64,000 nt of DNA. It comes from Pseudaeromonas paramecii (GTDB taxonomy: Bacteria; Pseudomonadota; Gammaproteobacteria; Enterobacterales; Aeromonadaceae). The notes beneath the pieces are model-generated. The model made no database searches, was not told where the DNA came from, and saw only the letters and a list, made by a program, of their open reading frames with translations. A program made the translations under genes and the position numbers. Below are positions 35,074-45,494 of this stretch, in pieces. The DNA lies in contig NZ_BAABFC010000014.1 of NCBI RefSeq assembly GCF_039540575.1, forward strand, positions 129,661 through 193,660, read 5' to 3'. How positions within the stretch are numbered: position 1 is the first letter of the stretch; every line of letters starts with the position of its first letter.

Positions 35074-35547
35074 TCACCGTGAGCCCGCTGGCAGCTTGGG
35101 GGCGCGCCGCCGCGCCAACCAGTGATCCAGCCCCCAGGCGGCAGGGACACGAACCAGCAACAGACTGAGCAACAGCCCCCATTGCAGGTGATCCTGCAGC
35201 GCCGCCGGACTCGTCTTGAGCACGTGGTAATAGGCGATCACCGCCACCAGGTTGAGGATCCACAGGCCACCGGCCGCCAAACGGGTCCCCAGCCCCAGCA
35301 CCAACAACACCGGTAGTAGCAACTCGCTAGCGGTTGCCAGCCAGGCGGCCCACTCCGGCGGCAACCAGGGTACCCGGTATTCGTAACGAAACAGGTAGAG
35401 GGTGCTCTCCCAATCCTGCCACTTGACCCAGCCGGAGAAAAAAAACACCTTGGCCAAATAGAGCCTGACCAGCCACTCCACCGGGCCAGCCAACCACGCC
35501 AGCGCCGACAGCAGCCACTGACGCCCCTGTTCCATTGATTGAGACAT
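35074..35547 (-). CDS. DoxX-family membrane protein
   Basis: The predicted protein of 157 residues has four hydrophobic helices and the DoxX pattern VRLYLAKVFFFSGWVKWQDW near the N-terminus, plus ELLLPVLLVLGLGTRLAA. DoxX proteins are small quinone- or redox-associated membrane proteins of mostly unknown function. The ATG at 35547 follows AGGAGATGTGCT; the frame extends upstream without conservation. It lies 58 bases before the hemerythrin gene on the same strand and is probably co-transcribed, linking two redox-type proteins. The usual DUF692/DUF2063 neighbours are not present. Confidence 0.85.
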   Translation of the reverse strand: MSQSMEQGRQWLLSALAWLAGPVEWLVRLYLAKVFFFSGWVKWQDWESTLYLFRYEYRVPWLPPEWAAWLATASELLLPVLLVLGLGTRLAAGGLWILNLVAVIAYYHVLKTSPAALQDHLQWGLLLSLLLVRVPAAWGLDHWLARRRAPKLPAGSR

Positions 35548-35891
35548 AGCACATCTCCTGAGCCACACAGGCACCCTGCCTGCGGTAGCCATTGGTCGCG
35601 CCGGCGCCGCAAACCTGACAGCAAAGTTCAAGCAGATAACACGGATAAATGCGATCCGGCTCCCGCGCACTGGGCGTTAAATCCAAAAAACGGATCTGTC
35701 CAGCTTCGAATCTGACAGGGGGGGGGCAATGGGACAGGTCTATAGTGAAACCAAGGTGCCGTACCCTATGTAGCCAACCAACTCCACCCCAGGTGGACAG
35801 GATCGCCACCATGACAACCATGCCGCCACTGCTCTGCCTACCCTATCGTCCACTTGTCGAGTCCCCTTGGGACTTCTGCTAGGACACCGCC
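35548..35891. other. Divergent region with a nine-G tract
   Basis: These 344 bases between doxX and the GGDEF-EAL gene hold no convincing ORF. A run of nine G (35718-35726) lies between CTGACA (35712-35717) and TATAGT (35741-35746). These would be -35 and -10 boxes, but they are 23 bases apart, too long for standard sigma70 spacing. Confidence 0.4.
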
Positions 35892-38288
35892 ATGGCCACA
35901 TTGAAGCACAAACTCCTGTGGCGGTTGTTGCCTGGCCTGTTATTGCCCTTGCTGGCCTTGGGCTACCTGACCTGGCAACTGACCGACGCCCTGACCCTGT
36001 CGCAGAGCCAACAACAACAGAGCCTGCTGGCCGCCACCGTGCGACAGCAACTGTTCAGCGAGTTGGAACACAACCAACGACTGCTGCAACAACTGGCCGA
36101 CAGCGAGGAACTTCAAGACCTGTTATCCGCGCCAGAAGGCACATTTCGGCGCTCACAACTGCAGACAGAGGTGAAACGTCGCTTCACCAACCTGCTGCTG
36201 CACGATGAGCATCTGCGCGGGTTGGCGCTGTTTGATCAGCAGAACCGTCCCTGGCTGTATCTGACGCAGAGCACTCGGCCGGGCCAGTCCGATCCGAACC
36301 ATCTCCGTATGCTCAACCGGATGCACAGCCTAACGCCACCCGACTCGCTCCAGGGCCTCTTCTATGATGAGCAGGATGGCCGCTATGTCATCAAGCAGGC
36401 CTGGCCACTCAATGGTGGCGCCCCCGGCGAGCCTAGCCCCGGCACCCTGATCCTCACCTTCGACCTGCAAGGGCTGATGCTGCGACCGGAGAACCTGCCC
36501 TCCGGCGCCGGCTATGCCCTGCTGTTGGGGCCGGATGATCATCGCGTCGCCGGGGAACTGCCCCCCGGCTGGACGGCGCAGCAAATCCGCCAACAAACAC
36601 CATTGGGCTATCAGCGGCAGATCACGGCCATCGGCATGGGGCTGCAGCTGTTGAGCCTGACCCCCTATCCAGAGCTGGCCCCCCAGACCCAGAAGCTGCG
36701 CCTGTTCACCCTGCTCTGGCTGGGCATCAGCGTACTGGCCCTGGCAGTGCTGCTCTCCTGGACCCTCAAGCGTCAGGTATTGCAGCCCATTGAGACCTTG
36801 CGACGATTAATGCAGCAGGTGATGGCCCAGCAGACCCACCACATTCCCCAGATCAAGGCCCGTGACGAGCTGGGCGAGCTCCACAACCACTTCGCCAGCA
36901 TGCTCGCCCGGCTGGAAACCTCCCAGCTGGAGTTGGAGCAGTCCGCCTTTTTGGATCCCCTGACCGGCATGGGCAATCGCGCCGCGCTGGCGCGCCACCT
37001 GCATGGCCTCACCAGTCAGGGCAAGGGGTTTGTGCTCACCCAATTCAAGCTGCTGCAGTTAAGTGCCATCAACCGGACCTTCGGTAACCGGGTCGGTGAC
37101 GAAGCCTTACAGCTGTTCGGTCAGCTGCTGACCGAGACACTGCGTCACCACGCCGGAGAGGAGGTCGCCCGACACGCCATGGCCAGGGTCGGGTCGGACG
37201 AGTTTGCCTTTACCCTCACCGAACAACAGGCCCCGCAGCCCGCCATGCTGGCCACCAGCCTGTGCGAGCAGCTGGCGGAACGCCTAAAACTGCCGGTCAA
37301 TCTGGGCAGCTACGAGCTCTATCTGCGGTTTAGTGCCGGCATCGTCAGCTACCCCTTGGTGGCGGACAATGTGGAGGAGTTGATGCAGGCCGCCAGCCAG
37401 GCCCGCCACGATGCGCAGCGCCGGCATGGCAGCCACTGGCTGCAACTGGATGGCGCCACCGCCGCGCGCTTGCGGGAAGATAAGTGGCTGGAGGCCGAAC
37501 TGGGCTTTGCCATCGCCATGCGCCAGCTCTATGTGGTGTTCCAGCCCCAGTATGATCTGCAGGCACAGCGCATCTGCGGTGCCGAGTTGCTGTTGCGCTG
37601 GCAGCACCCCGAATTGGGCCTGGTGCCGCCAGATCGCTTCATCGCCATCGCCGAACACTCGGGGCAAATCCTGGACATAGATCTCTGGGTGCTGGAACAG
37701 GCCTGTCTGTTTCTGGCCCGCCTGGCGCAGGCCGGATTTAAGGAGTTCCGCCTGGCCATCAACGCCTCCGCCACCGAACTGTCCAACCCCCACTATCCGC
37801 GTCAGGTGGACTTGATGCTCAAGCGCCATCATCTGCCGCCGGAGCGCATCGGCATCGAGATCACCGAGACCGCCCTGGTTGAGCTGGATGATGTGGCCCG
37901 CAGCATGGTGCGCACCCTCAAACAGATAGGCGTAGAGATAGCCCTGGATGACTTTGGCACCGGCTACGCCTCCCTGAGCCATCTCACGGCCCTGCCCCTG
38001 GATACCCTCAAGATTGATCGCAGCTATACGGTGCAGCTGGAGAGCAATCCCAAGCTGGTGGACTCCATCTTGCAGCTGGCCGAAGCCTTCAATCTGTCGG
38101 TGGTGGCCGAAGGGGTGGAGACGCCGCAGCAGCTGCGACTCTTGCAGGAGAAGGGCTGCGACATGGCCCAGGGCTATCTGCTAGCCCGGCCCATGCGTGA
38201 AGAGCAGCTGCTGGTGCTGCTGGAGCAGGAAAACAAGGTGGTGCCCATCGGCAGTACCGGGCAACACTCGCCCGGCCACCGCCATTAG
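35892..38288 (+). CDS. Membrane GGDEF-EAL c-di-GMP protein
   Basis: The protein is 798 residues long. An N-terminal helix (10-30), a periplasmic sensory region to about 270, a second helix (278-297) and HAMP lead to GGDEF (about 345-515) and EAL (530-780). The GGDEF motif is GSDEF, a variant that may be weak or regulatory. The EAL core looks intact: GAELLLRW with the catalytic Glu, INASATELSNP, EITETALV, DDFGTGYASLSHL and EGVET. Net phosphodiesterase activity is therefore more likely than synthesis. AGGA precedes the ATG. The stop overlaps that of the convergent ydcH-like gene. Confidence 0.92.
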   Translation: MATLKHKLLWRLLPGLLLPLLALGYLTWQLTDALTLSQSQQQQSLLAATVRQQLFSELEHNQRLLQQLADSEELQDLLSAPEGTFRRSQLQTEVKRRFTNLLLHDEHLRGLALFDQQNRPWLYLTQSTRPGQSDPNHLRMLNRMHSLTPPDSLQGLFYDEQDGRYVIKQAWPLNGGAPGEPSPGTLILTFDLQGLMLRPENLPSGAGYALLLGPDDHRVAGELPPGWTAQQIRQQTPLGYQRQITAIGMGLQLLSLTPYPELAPQTQKLRLFTLLWLGISVLALAVLLSWTLKRQVLQPIETLRRLMQQVMAQQTHHIPQIKARDELGELHNHFASMLARLETSQLELEQSAFLDPLTGMGNRAALARHLHGLTSQGKGFVLTQFKLLQLSAINRTFGNRVGDEALQLFGQLLTETLRHHAGEEVARHAMARVGSDEFAFTLTEQQAPQPAMLATSLCEQLAERLKLPVNLGSYELYLRFSAGIVSYPLVADNVEELMQAASQARHDAQRRHGSHWLQLDGATAARLREDKWLEAELGFAIAMRQLYVVFQPQYDLQAQRICGAELLLRWQHPELGLVPPDRFIAIAEHSGQILDIDLWVLEQACLFLARLAQAGFKEFRLAINASATELSNPHYPRQVDLMLKRHHLPPERIGIEITETALVELDDVARSMVRTLKQIGVEIALDDFGTGYASLSHLTALPLDTLKIDRSYTVQLESNPKLVDSILQLAEAFNLSVVAEGVETPQQLRLLQEKGCDMAQGYLLARPMREEQLLVLLEQENKVVPIGSTGQHSPGHRH

Positions 38289-38521
38289 TATTCCAGCAGA
38301 CGCTGGTAGATAGAGTCCTTGAGTAGCAGGCGCTGCTTCTTGAGGGAGTCGAAATACCCATCCCCCACCGGGATGGCGCGGGAAGCCAACCCCTGGATGC
38401 GGTGATCCAGACTGTGGTATTCGCGAATGACCTGGGCAAACTCCGGATCGCTGGACTTCAGATCCTCCAGTTTATCGGCAAACTCAGGGAACTCGTGTTG
38501 CAGACTATGGTGCAGGCTCAT
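38285..38521 (-). CDS. YdcH-family (DUF465) small coiled protein
   Basis: The protein has 78 residues, highly charged and helical, with the DUF465 signature HHSLQHEFPEF...FAQVIREYHSLDHRIQ...LKKQRLLLKDSIYQRL. Function is unknown in the family. It follows dusA by 53 bases; a TATAGT element at 38558-38563 on the minus strand may give it its own promoter. Confidence 0.92.
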   Translation of the reverse strand: MSLHHSLQHEFPEFADKLEDLKSSDPEFAQVIREYHSLDHRIQGLASRAIPVGDGYFDSLKKQRLLLKDSIYQRLLEY

Positions 38522-38574
38522 ATCGACCCATCCTGGTCAGAAAACCATCACCACTAGACTATAACCCGGGGACG

Positions 38575-39669
38575 CTAGTCTGCCTGCTCGGCTGGATCAC
38601 ATTCCGTCACCTGCGCCATGGCCGCCAGCAACACTTCGACCCCAGCCCCACGGCGGCAGGCATGCTCACTCAGATAACGCCGCCAGGCCCGGGCCCCCGG
38701 GATGCCCTGGTACAGTCCCAGCATGTGGCGGGTGACATGGGCCAGCTGATTGCCCTTGGCCAACTCGGCTTCTATGTAGGGCACCATGGCCTCCACCACC
38801 TGATGCCGGCTGAGGATGGGGGCCGTATCGCCAAACAGGGTGTTGTCTACCTGCGCCAACAGGTAGGGATTCTGATACGCCTCCCGCCCCAGCATGACCC
38901 CATCCAGATGTTGCAGATGCACCTGTGCCTCGGCCAGGCTGTTGATGCCGCCGTTGATGGCCAGGGTCAGCTGTGGGAAGTCCTGCTTCAGACGATAGAC
39001 CCGCGGATAATCCAGCGGCGGTATCTCACGGTTCTCCTTGGGGCTCAAGCCATTGAGCCAGGCCTTGCGAGCATGGACGATAAAGGTATCGCAGCCGGCA
39101 GCGGCGACGGTTTGAATAAACTGGCAGAGAAACTCATAGGAGTCCTGCTCATCGATGCCGATGCGGGTCTTGACCGTCACCGGGATCGCGACCGCCTCGC
39201 GCATCGCCGCCACACAGCGCGCCACCAGCTCCGCCTCGCCCATCAGGCAAGCACCGAAGCGACCGTTCTGCACCCGATCCGACGGACAGCCGACGTTGAG
39301 GTTCACCTCGTCGTAGCCACGCGCCTCGGCCAGCCTGGCACAGGCGGCCAGGGCCTGGGGATCGCTGCCGCCCAGCTGCAGGGAGAGCGGATGCTCGGCC
39401 ACATCAAACCCCAGGTAGTCACCCTTGCCGTTCAGTATGGCGCCTGTGGTCACCATCTCGGTATAGAGCAAGGCGTGCCGGGTCATCAGCCGATGGAAGT
39501 AACGGCAATGGCGATCCGTCCAATCCAGCATGGGGGCCACCGAGAATGTCTGGCGGTGGACAGGCTTGCCAGAGATGGCCTCAGTGCCTGATTTAACGGG
39601 GTTTTCACTGATTTTTTTCTGAGTCATTTGCGGGTGTTTCCAGACATTTGTTGATTGCACCTGCCCCAT
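38575..39669 (-). CDS. dusA: tRNA-dihydrouridine synthase A
   Basis: This protein of 350-364 residues (start-dependent) reduces U20/U20a in tRNA. Signatures are FSVAPMLDWTDRHCR, TEMVTTGAI, LNVGCPSDRVQNG with the catalytic Cys, VKTRIGID, HARKAWL and INGGI. ATG 39669 has GGAG eight bases upstream; ATG 39627 gives a family-like length but only a weak site. The N-terminal 40 residues are not conserved. A decayed integrase fragment starts 47 bases from this start on the opposite strand. dusA is a known integration target, so the 5' end may have been rebuilt by a past insertion. Confidence 0.93.
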   Translation of the reverse strand: MGQVQSTNVWKHPQMTQKKISENPVKSGTEAISGKPVHRQTFSVAPMLDWTDRHCRYFHRLMTRHALLYTEMVTTGAILNGKGDYLGFDVAEHPLSLQLGGSDPQALAACARLAEARGYDEVNLNVGCPSDRVQNGRFGACLMGEAELVARCVAAMREAVAIPVTVKTRIGIDEQDSYEFLCQFIQTVAAAGCDTFIVHARKAWLNGLSPKENREIPPLDYPRVYRLKQDFPQLTLAINGGINSLAEAQVHLQHLDGVMLGREAYQNPYLLAQVDNTLFGDTAPILSRHQVVEAMVPYIEAELAKGNQLAHVTRHMLGLYQGIPGARAWRRYLSEHACRRGAGVEVLLAAMAQVTECDPAEQAD

Positions 39670-39715
39670 GTCTACCACTCCATTTCATGGGACAGGCGAA
39701 CTCCACGAGGTATCT

Positions 39716-39925
39716 ATGGCCGGCTACACGAAAGAAAAACGTAAGACCAGCAAAGGCGAGTCACGCTATCGCTGTACCGTCAGGGAACATAAAGGCGAAG
39801 AGGTAGTATACCGGTAATCCTGTACCTTTGGCAGGCAGTCCGACTGCCAAGAGTTGGGGCATGCAGATGGTAGCAATGATCGAGCGAGATGGCCTGCCTG
39901 GCAAGACACAGGAGAACCACCAGCG
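39716..39925 (+). pseudogene. Decayed N-terminal fragment of a dusA-associated tyrosine integrase
   Basis: A GAGG ribosome site and ATG at 39716 open a 33-codon frame (MAGYTKEKRKTSKGESRYRC...) that resembles the N-terminal arm-binding region of integrases. It ends at TAA 39815-39817. Reading through the stop, the same frame gives CTFGRQSDCQE. One base later by frameshift (an extra T near 39850) comes GMQMVAMIERDGLPGK, again integrase-like (the pattern TFG...EWGxQMVAxIERDGLPG). Similarity stops about 39925 and no catalytic domain exists. This is a nonsense-mutated, frameshifted and truncated remnant. Identification rests on pattern recall, not a search. Confidence 0.65.
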
Positions 39926-40024
39926 GCAGGGGGGCAACAAAGTCCATGCCCGTCAGGGCGCAACGGACAAACCGAGATCCACCCGCCAACGTCAAACAAG
40001 CCAACCAAAGCCACCCCACACTAC

Positions 40025-40046
40025 CCCTCCCCTTGCCAGGGGAGGG
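40025..40046. repeat. REP-like inverted repeat
   Basis: Perfect 8-bp arms CCCTCCCC and GGGGAGGG surround TTGCCA. The form is typical of dispersed extragenic palindromes, but other copies could not be checked. Confidence 0.4.
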
Positions 40047-40267
40047 AATCCCGGCAGCCCGTGTAATACCCATGGGAATTCAACCCCAAGGCCCAATCAA
40101 ACCACCGGGCGCCCTTGGCCGGGCCGAGTGGCGGGCGGTGTGCAGGGGATGGCCCGCAGGGAGGTGGGCTGAGCCAGCGCCGGTCCAGGGATGGGCCGTC
40201 ACTGGCGGCCCCGGAGCAACGACCAGAGCGAGGGGCTGTCCCGACCATGGGCAAAAGGCCCAGGATT

Positions 40268-40295
40268 GCAAAGGGGCGGGCTAGCGCCCCTTTGC
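40268..40295. repeat. 11-bp inverted repeat
   Basis: GCAAAGGGGCG pairs perfectly with CGCCCCTTTGC around GGCTAG. There is no U-tract, so it is not a standard terminator. Confidence 0.5.
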
Positions 40296-40372
40296 CCGCC
40301 CCCGCCCAGCGGCGTTAGGCAGAACGCCAGTGCCCCAAAGGGCGGAACCTCCCCCACCAAACCAAAACCACC

Positions 40373-40402
40373 AAAAACAAAGGGCCGTCTCTCGACGGCC
40401 CT
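40373..40402 (-). terminator. Terminator of prfC
   Basis: On the minus strand AGGGCCGTC and GACGGCCCT form a stem with a four-base loop, followed by TTGTTTTT, 47 bases after the prfC stop. Confidence 0.9.
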
Positions 40403-40449
40403 CATTCATCCCGACAGGCTGCGCCCAACCGGCACAGCACAAGCGAAGC

Positions 40450-42033
<1,584 letters not shown>

Positions 42034-42200
42034 GAAAAGGTCCCGTGATGACGCAAAACTCGAGAAAGTGGCCGCGGATTATAAACCAAGGGCAGTTTTT
42101 GCCCAAACAAATGCGAACCTGCGCCTGCCAAGCGGCTGGGGACTGGGGTAGAATGAGCCCCCTTCATTCTACTGGTCTGACCAAATTGCGAGGCTCCGGC

Positions 42201-42995
42201 ATGTCCCCCTCCGACTCCCGCGCCCCCCTGGCCCTGATCACCGGCGCCTCCGGTGGCATCGGCGAAGCCCTGGCTTGGTGCCACGCCCGGGCCGGCGGCG
42301 ATCTGCTGCTGGTGGCCCGCTCGGCGGACAAGCTGGCCCGGTTGCAACAGGCCCTGCAACAGACCTGCGGGGTGCGGGTCTGGATACTGCCACTGGACTT
42401 GAGCCAGCCGACGGCGGCCGCGCAACTGGCGGACCATTGCCGGCAACAGTCCCTGACGGTGGACTACCTCATCAACAACGCCGGGGTGGGCGGCCACGGC
42501 CTGTTCCACGAGCAGGATCCGGCCCGCCAGGAGGCGATGCTGCAGCTGAACCTGATGACCCTCACCCGGCTGACCCGGCTGCTGCTGCCGGCCATGGTGG
42601 CCCGCGGCCACGGGCGCATTCTCAATGTTGCCTCCACCGCCGCCTTCCTGCCGGGCCCCTGGCAGGCGGTCTACTTCGCCAGCAAGGCCTACGTCTGCTC
42701 GCTGAGCCAGGCCCTGGCGGCGGAGCTGGCGCCCTGCGGCATCACGGTCACCGCCCTGTGTCCCGGTGCGGTGGCCACCGGCTTCGTGGCCGCGGGGGAT
42801 CTGCAGGGGGTGGACTTTTGGCGTGGCGCCCCGGGCGCCGAGTCGGTGGCCCGCTGTGGCTATGCCGCTATGCTGGCGGGCAAGCTGGTGGCCTTCAACG
42901 ACTGGCGGCTGCGTCTGCTGATCGACGGCCTGCTGCCCTGGCTGCCCCGACGCTGGGTGCTGACCATCGCCTATCGGCTGATGCAAAAACAGTGA
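42201..42995 (+). CDS. Short-chain dehydrogenase/reductase (classical SDR)
   Basis: This protein of 264 residues has the NAD(P)-binding motif TGASGGIG, NNAG, the Ser of NVASTAAF and the catalytic YFASK. The pattern LALITGASGGIGEALAW with C-terminal hydrophobic residues resembles the YqjQ/DltE-like subgroup. An Arg (ARSADKL) after strand 2 suggests NADPH preference. The ATG at 42201 follows GAGG; the longer frame overlaps the prfC promoter region. Substrate unknown. It is 103 bases upstream of the export operon and may or may not share its transcript. Confidence 0.88.
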   Translation: MSPSDSRAPLALITGASGGIGEALAWCHARAGGDLLLVARSADKLARLQQALQQTCGVRVWILPLDLSQPTAAAQLADHCRQQSLTVDYLINNAGVGGHGLFHEQDPARQEAMLQLNLMTLTRLTRLLLPAMVARGHGRILNVASTAAFLPGPWQAVYFASKAYVCSLSQALAAELAPCGITVTALCPGAVATGFVAAGDLQGVDFWRGAPGAESVARCGYAAMLAGKLVAFNDWRLRLLIDGLLPWLPRRWVLTIAYRLMQKQ

Positions 42996-43098
42996 TCTGG
43001 CCCGCCGCTGCCGTGCTGGGAGGGCCGAGCCGTGAATAGTACAATTGCTCTCATTTTTCCCGGTCTCGATGAGATCGGCCGATCAGGATGGATTCGAG

Positions 43099-44514
43099 AT
43101 GGCGTTACACATCCGGGGGCGGCGTGCCCTCCTGCTGCTGCTGTGCGGCCCAGCCCTAGCACTGGCCCAGCCGCTGGATTTTGACCGTGCCTGGCAGCAG
43201 GTGCTGAGCCAGAACCCCGGCCTCAAGGCCGAGCAGGGCGGCATCACCAAGGCCGAACAGCTGGCGGATGCCGCCCGGGCCCTCTACCTGCCGGACATCA
43301 GCGTCAGTGGCCAGGCCACCCACATGGCCAAGCCCATCGAGCTGGACCTGGCGGATCTCAACCCCATGGCGCAGCTGTCGCAGGACGCCACCCTGGGCCC
43401 GCTGCTGGGCCAGCTGCTGGCCGGCATCGGCGGCAGCAGCGCCCTGGTGACCCCCTTCACCAAGCAGGATCTGGTGACCAGCTCCATTCAGGCCATGTGG
43501 CCCCTGTACGCCGGCGGCCGCATCGATGCCGCCCAGACCATACGCGCCGCCCAGGTGGACGAGGCCCGCCAGCAGTATGCCTTGAAGCAGATGGCGGCGT
43601 TCGAGACCCTGGCCCAGCGCTACTTCGGCGTCCAGCTAGCCCAGCAGCTGCTGGCCACCCGTCAGGCCCAGCAGGATCTGCTGGCCCATCACCTGACCCA
43701 GGCCAATCAGCTGGCCAAGCAGGGGCAGATCGCCGAGGTGGAGCGCCTGTCCGCCGAGTCTGCCCTGGCCAACGCCCAGATCCAGACCGATCAGGCCCGC
43801 CGCCAGACGGAGATCGCCCAGCTGGCATTGGCCAGCCTGCTGGGGGAGACGGGGCAGCCCCAGCCCAGCCTGCCGCTGTTTATCAACCGGCAATTGCCGC
43901 AGCAGGTTCAGCTGCTGGGCGACACCCTGGCCCATCACCCCGGCCTGCAACTGCTGGATGCCAAGGCCCGCCAGGCCGAGGGGCTGGCGACGGTGGAGTC
44001 GGGCAAGCGGCTGCCGGAGGTATTCCTGTACGGCAACTACCAGCTGTATGAACAGGACACGCTGGCGGCCAAGATAGCGCCGGACTGGCTGGTGGGCGTG
44101 GGGGTCAAGGTGCCCCTGGTGAGCCGCGAGGGCCACAGCGACACCCTGGCCGCCGCCGCCACCACCCGGCTGCAGGTGCGGGATATGCTGGCCCAGCTGA
44201 GGCAGGATCTGAGCCTGCTGGTGCAGCAGAGCTGGCGGGAGGCCGATCAGGCGCGCCAGGAGTATGAGTCCAGCGCCCACACCCTCGAGCTGGCCCAGGC
44301 CAACCTCAAGCTGCGCCAGAGCGCCTTTACCCAGGGGCTGGGCACCTCGCTGGATGTGCAGGAGGCCCAGACCCGATTGCTGGGGGTGCAGACCCAGCGC
44401 CAGGCCGCCGCCTACCGTTATGACATCGCCCTTGCCCGCCTGCTGGCGCTGGCCGGCCGGGCCGCCGAATTCAGCCAATACCCGCAACACGCCGACGTGG
44501 AGTTTCAATCATGA
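43099..44514 (+). CDS. TolC-family outer membrane efflux protein
   Basis: The protein has 471 residues, with a signal peptide (MALHIRGRRALLLLLCGPALALAQ) and two repeats of long amphipathic helices rich in Gln, Ala and Leu, typical of the outer membrane factor fold. The first gene of a four-gene exporter, it overlaps the next gene by four bases (ATGA). A TACAAT element at 43040-43045 lies upstream without a good -35. Confidence 0.9.
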   Translation: MALHIRGRRALLLLLCGPALALAQPLDFDRAWQQVLSQNPGLKAEQGGITKAEQLADAARALYLPDISVSGQATHMAKPIELDLADLNPMAQLSQDATLGPLLGQLLAGIGGSSALVTPFTKQDLVTSSIQAMWPLYAGGRIDAAQTIRAAQVDEARQQYALKQMAAFETLAQRYFGVQLAQQLLATRQAQQDLLAHHLTQANQLAKQGQIAEVERLSAESALANAQIQTDQARRQTEIAQLALASLLGETGQPQPSLPLFINRQLPQQVQLLGDTLAHHPGLQLLDAKARQAEGLATVESGKRLPEVFLYGNYQLYEQDTLAAKIAPDWLVGVGVKVPLVSREGHSDTLAAAATTRLQVRDMLAQLRQDLSLLVQQSWREADQARQEYESSAHTLELAQANLKLRQSAFTQGLGTSLDVQEAQTRLLGVQTQRQAAAYRYDIALARLLALAGRAAEFSQYPQHADVEFQS

Positions 44515-45494
44515 GTGCCCTGTCCCGCCGCCTGCCCCTGCTTGCCCTGCTGCCCATCGCCGCCCTGGCGGGGGCCACCTGGTGGGCCACCCGCCCCGCC
44601 CCCGTGCGCCTGCAGGGACAGATAGAGGCGCAAAGCTACAGCGTGGCCTCCAAGATCCCCGGCCGCATCGACCGCGTGTTGGTCAAGAAGGGCGACCCGC
44701 TCCAGCAGGGGGATCTGGTATTCCGCCTGACGAGTCCCGAGCTGGATGCCAAGATGCAGCAGGCCCAGGCCGGTGAGGCCGCCGCCAGCGCCCTGGCCCG
44801 CAATGTGGAGCTGGGCGCCCGGGAGCAGCAGGTGCTGGCCGCCAAGGATCAGTGGCGCCGGGCCCAGGCCGCCGCGGATCTGCACCAGACCACCTACCAG
44901 CGACTGGATGCCCTGTTTAAGGAAGGGGTGCTGGCGGAGCAGAAGCGCGACGAGGCCCTGACCCAGTGGCGCACCAGCCAGCTGGCCGCCGATGCCGCCC
45001 AGCAGCAATACCTGCTGGCCCAGGAAGGAGCGCGGGAGGAGCAGAAACAGGCGGCCCGGGAGCAGGCCAAGCGGGCGGCGGGGGCCGTGGCCGAGGTGGC
45101 CGCCTACCAGGCGGAGACCGAGGTGCGCAGCCCCGCCAGCGGTGAGGTGAGCCAGGTGCTGTTGCAACCGGGGGAGCTGGCGCCCCAGGGCTTCCCCGTG
45201 GTCACCCTGCTGGACATGCACGACGCCTGGCTGCGGCTGCAGGTGCGCGAAGACAGGCTCAAGCACTTCCCCATGGGGCGGGAGTTCGAGGTCCGGCTGC
45301 CGGCCATCGACGACCAGCCCCACCGCTTCAGGGTCAGCCACATCGCCGTGATGGGGGAGTACGCCACCTGGCGGGCCACCGACAGCGGCAGCGGGTTTGA
45401 CATGCGCAGCTTCGAGGTGGAGGCCAGGCCCCTGGAGGCCGACCTGCCCCTGCGGGTGGGCATGAGCGGCCTGGTGAGCCTGGATGCCGACTAA
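44511..45494 (+). CDS. HlyD/YbhG-family periplasmic adaptor
   Basis: The protein is 327 residues long. An N-terminal membrane anchor precedes a biotinyl-lipoyl half-motif (ASKIPGRIDRVLVKKGDPLQQGDLV), a long Ala/Gln-rich coiled-coil hairpin (about 75-200), and the second lipoyl half (VRSPASGEVSQVLLQPGELA). It bridges the inner-membrane permeases and the TolC-like protein. It overlaps both neighbours in the operon. Confidence 0.92.
   Translation: MSALSRRLPLLALLPIAALAGATWWATRPAPVRLQGQIEAQSYSVASKIPGRIDRVLVKKGDPLQQGDLVFRLTSPELDAKMQQAQAGEAAASALARNVELGAREQQVLAAKDQWRRAQAAADLHQTTYQRLDALFKEGVLAEQKRDEALTQWRTSQLAADAAQQQYLLAQEGAREEQKQAAREQAKRAAGAVAEVAAYQAETEVRSPASGEVSQVLLQPGELAPQGFPVVTLLDMHDAWLRLQVREDRLKHFPMGREFEVRLPAIDDQPHRFRVSHIAVMGEYATWRATDSGSGFDMRSFEVEARPLEADLPLRVGMSGLVSLDAD

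Larger units (their letters stand above)
39926..40372. other. GC-rich palindromic non-coding region
   Basis: About 450 bases between the integrase remnant and the prfC terminator have no plausible gene; the short frames present are compositionally random. Two strong inverted repeats stand out: CCCTCCCC/GGGGAGGG (40025-40046) and an 11-bp stem, GCAAAGGGGCG/CGCCCCTTTGC (40268-40295). It may be leftover from an excised element or a dispersed intergenic repeat. Confidence 0.5.

Noticed and set aside
35327..35821. A 164-codon minus-strand frame with several Cys overlapping doxX
   Set aside because: It overlaps the DoxX gene in another frame, and the upstream part has no ribosome site or conserved pattern.
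39828..40284. Short frames in the palindromic region after the integrase remnant
   Set aside because: Pro/Gly/Arg-rich frames open in all directions, as expected by chance in GC-rich palindromic DNA; none has a good start.
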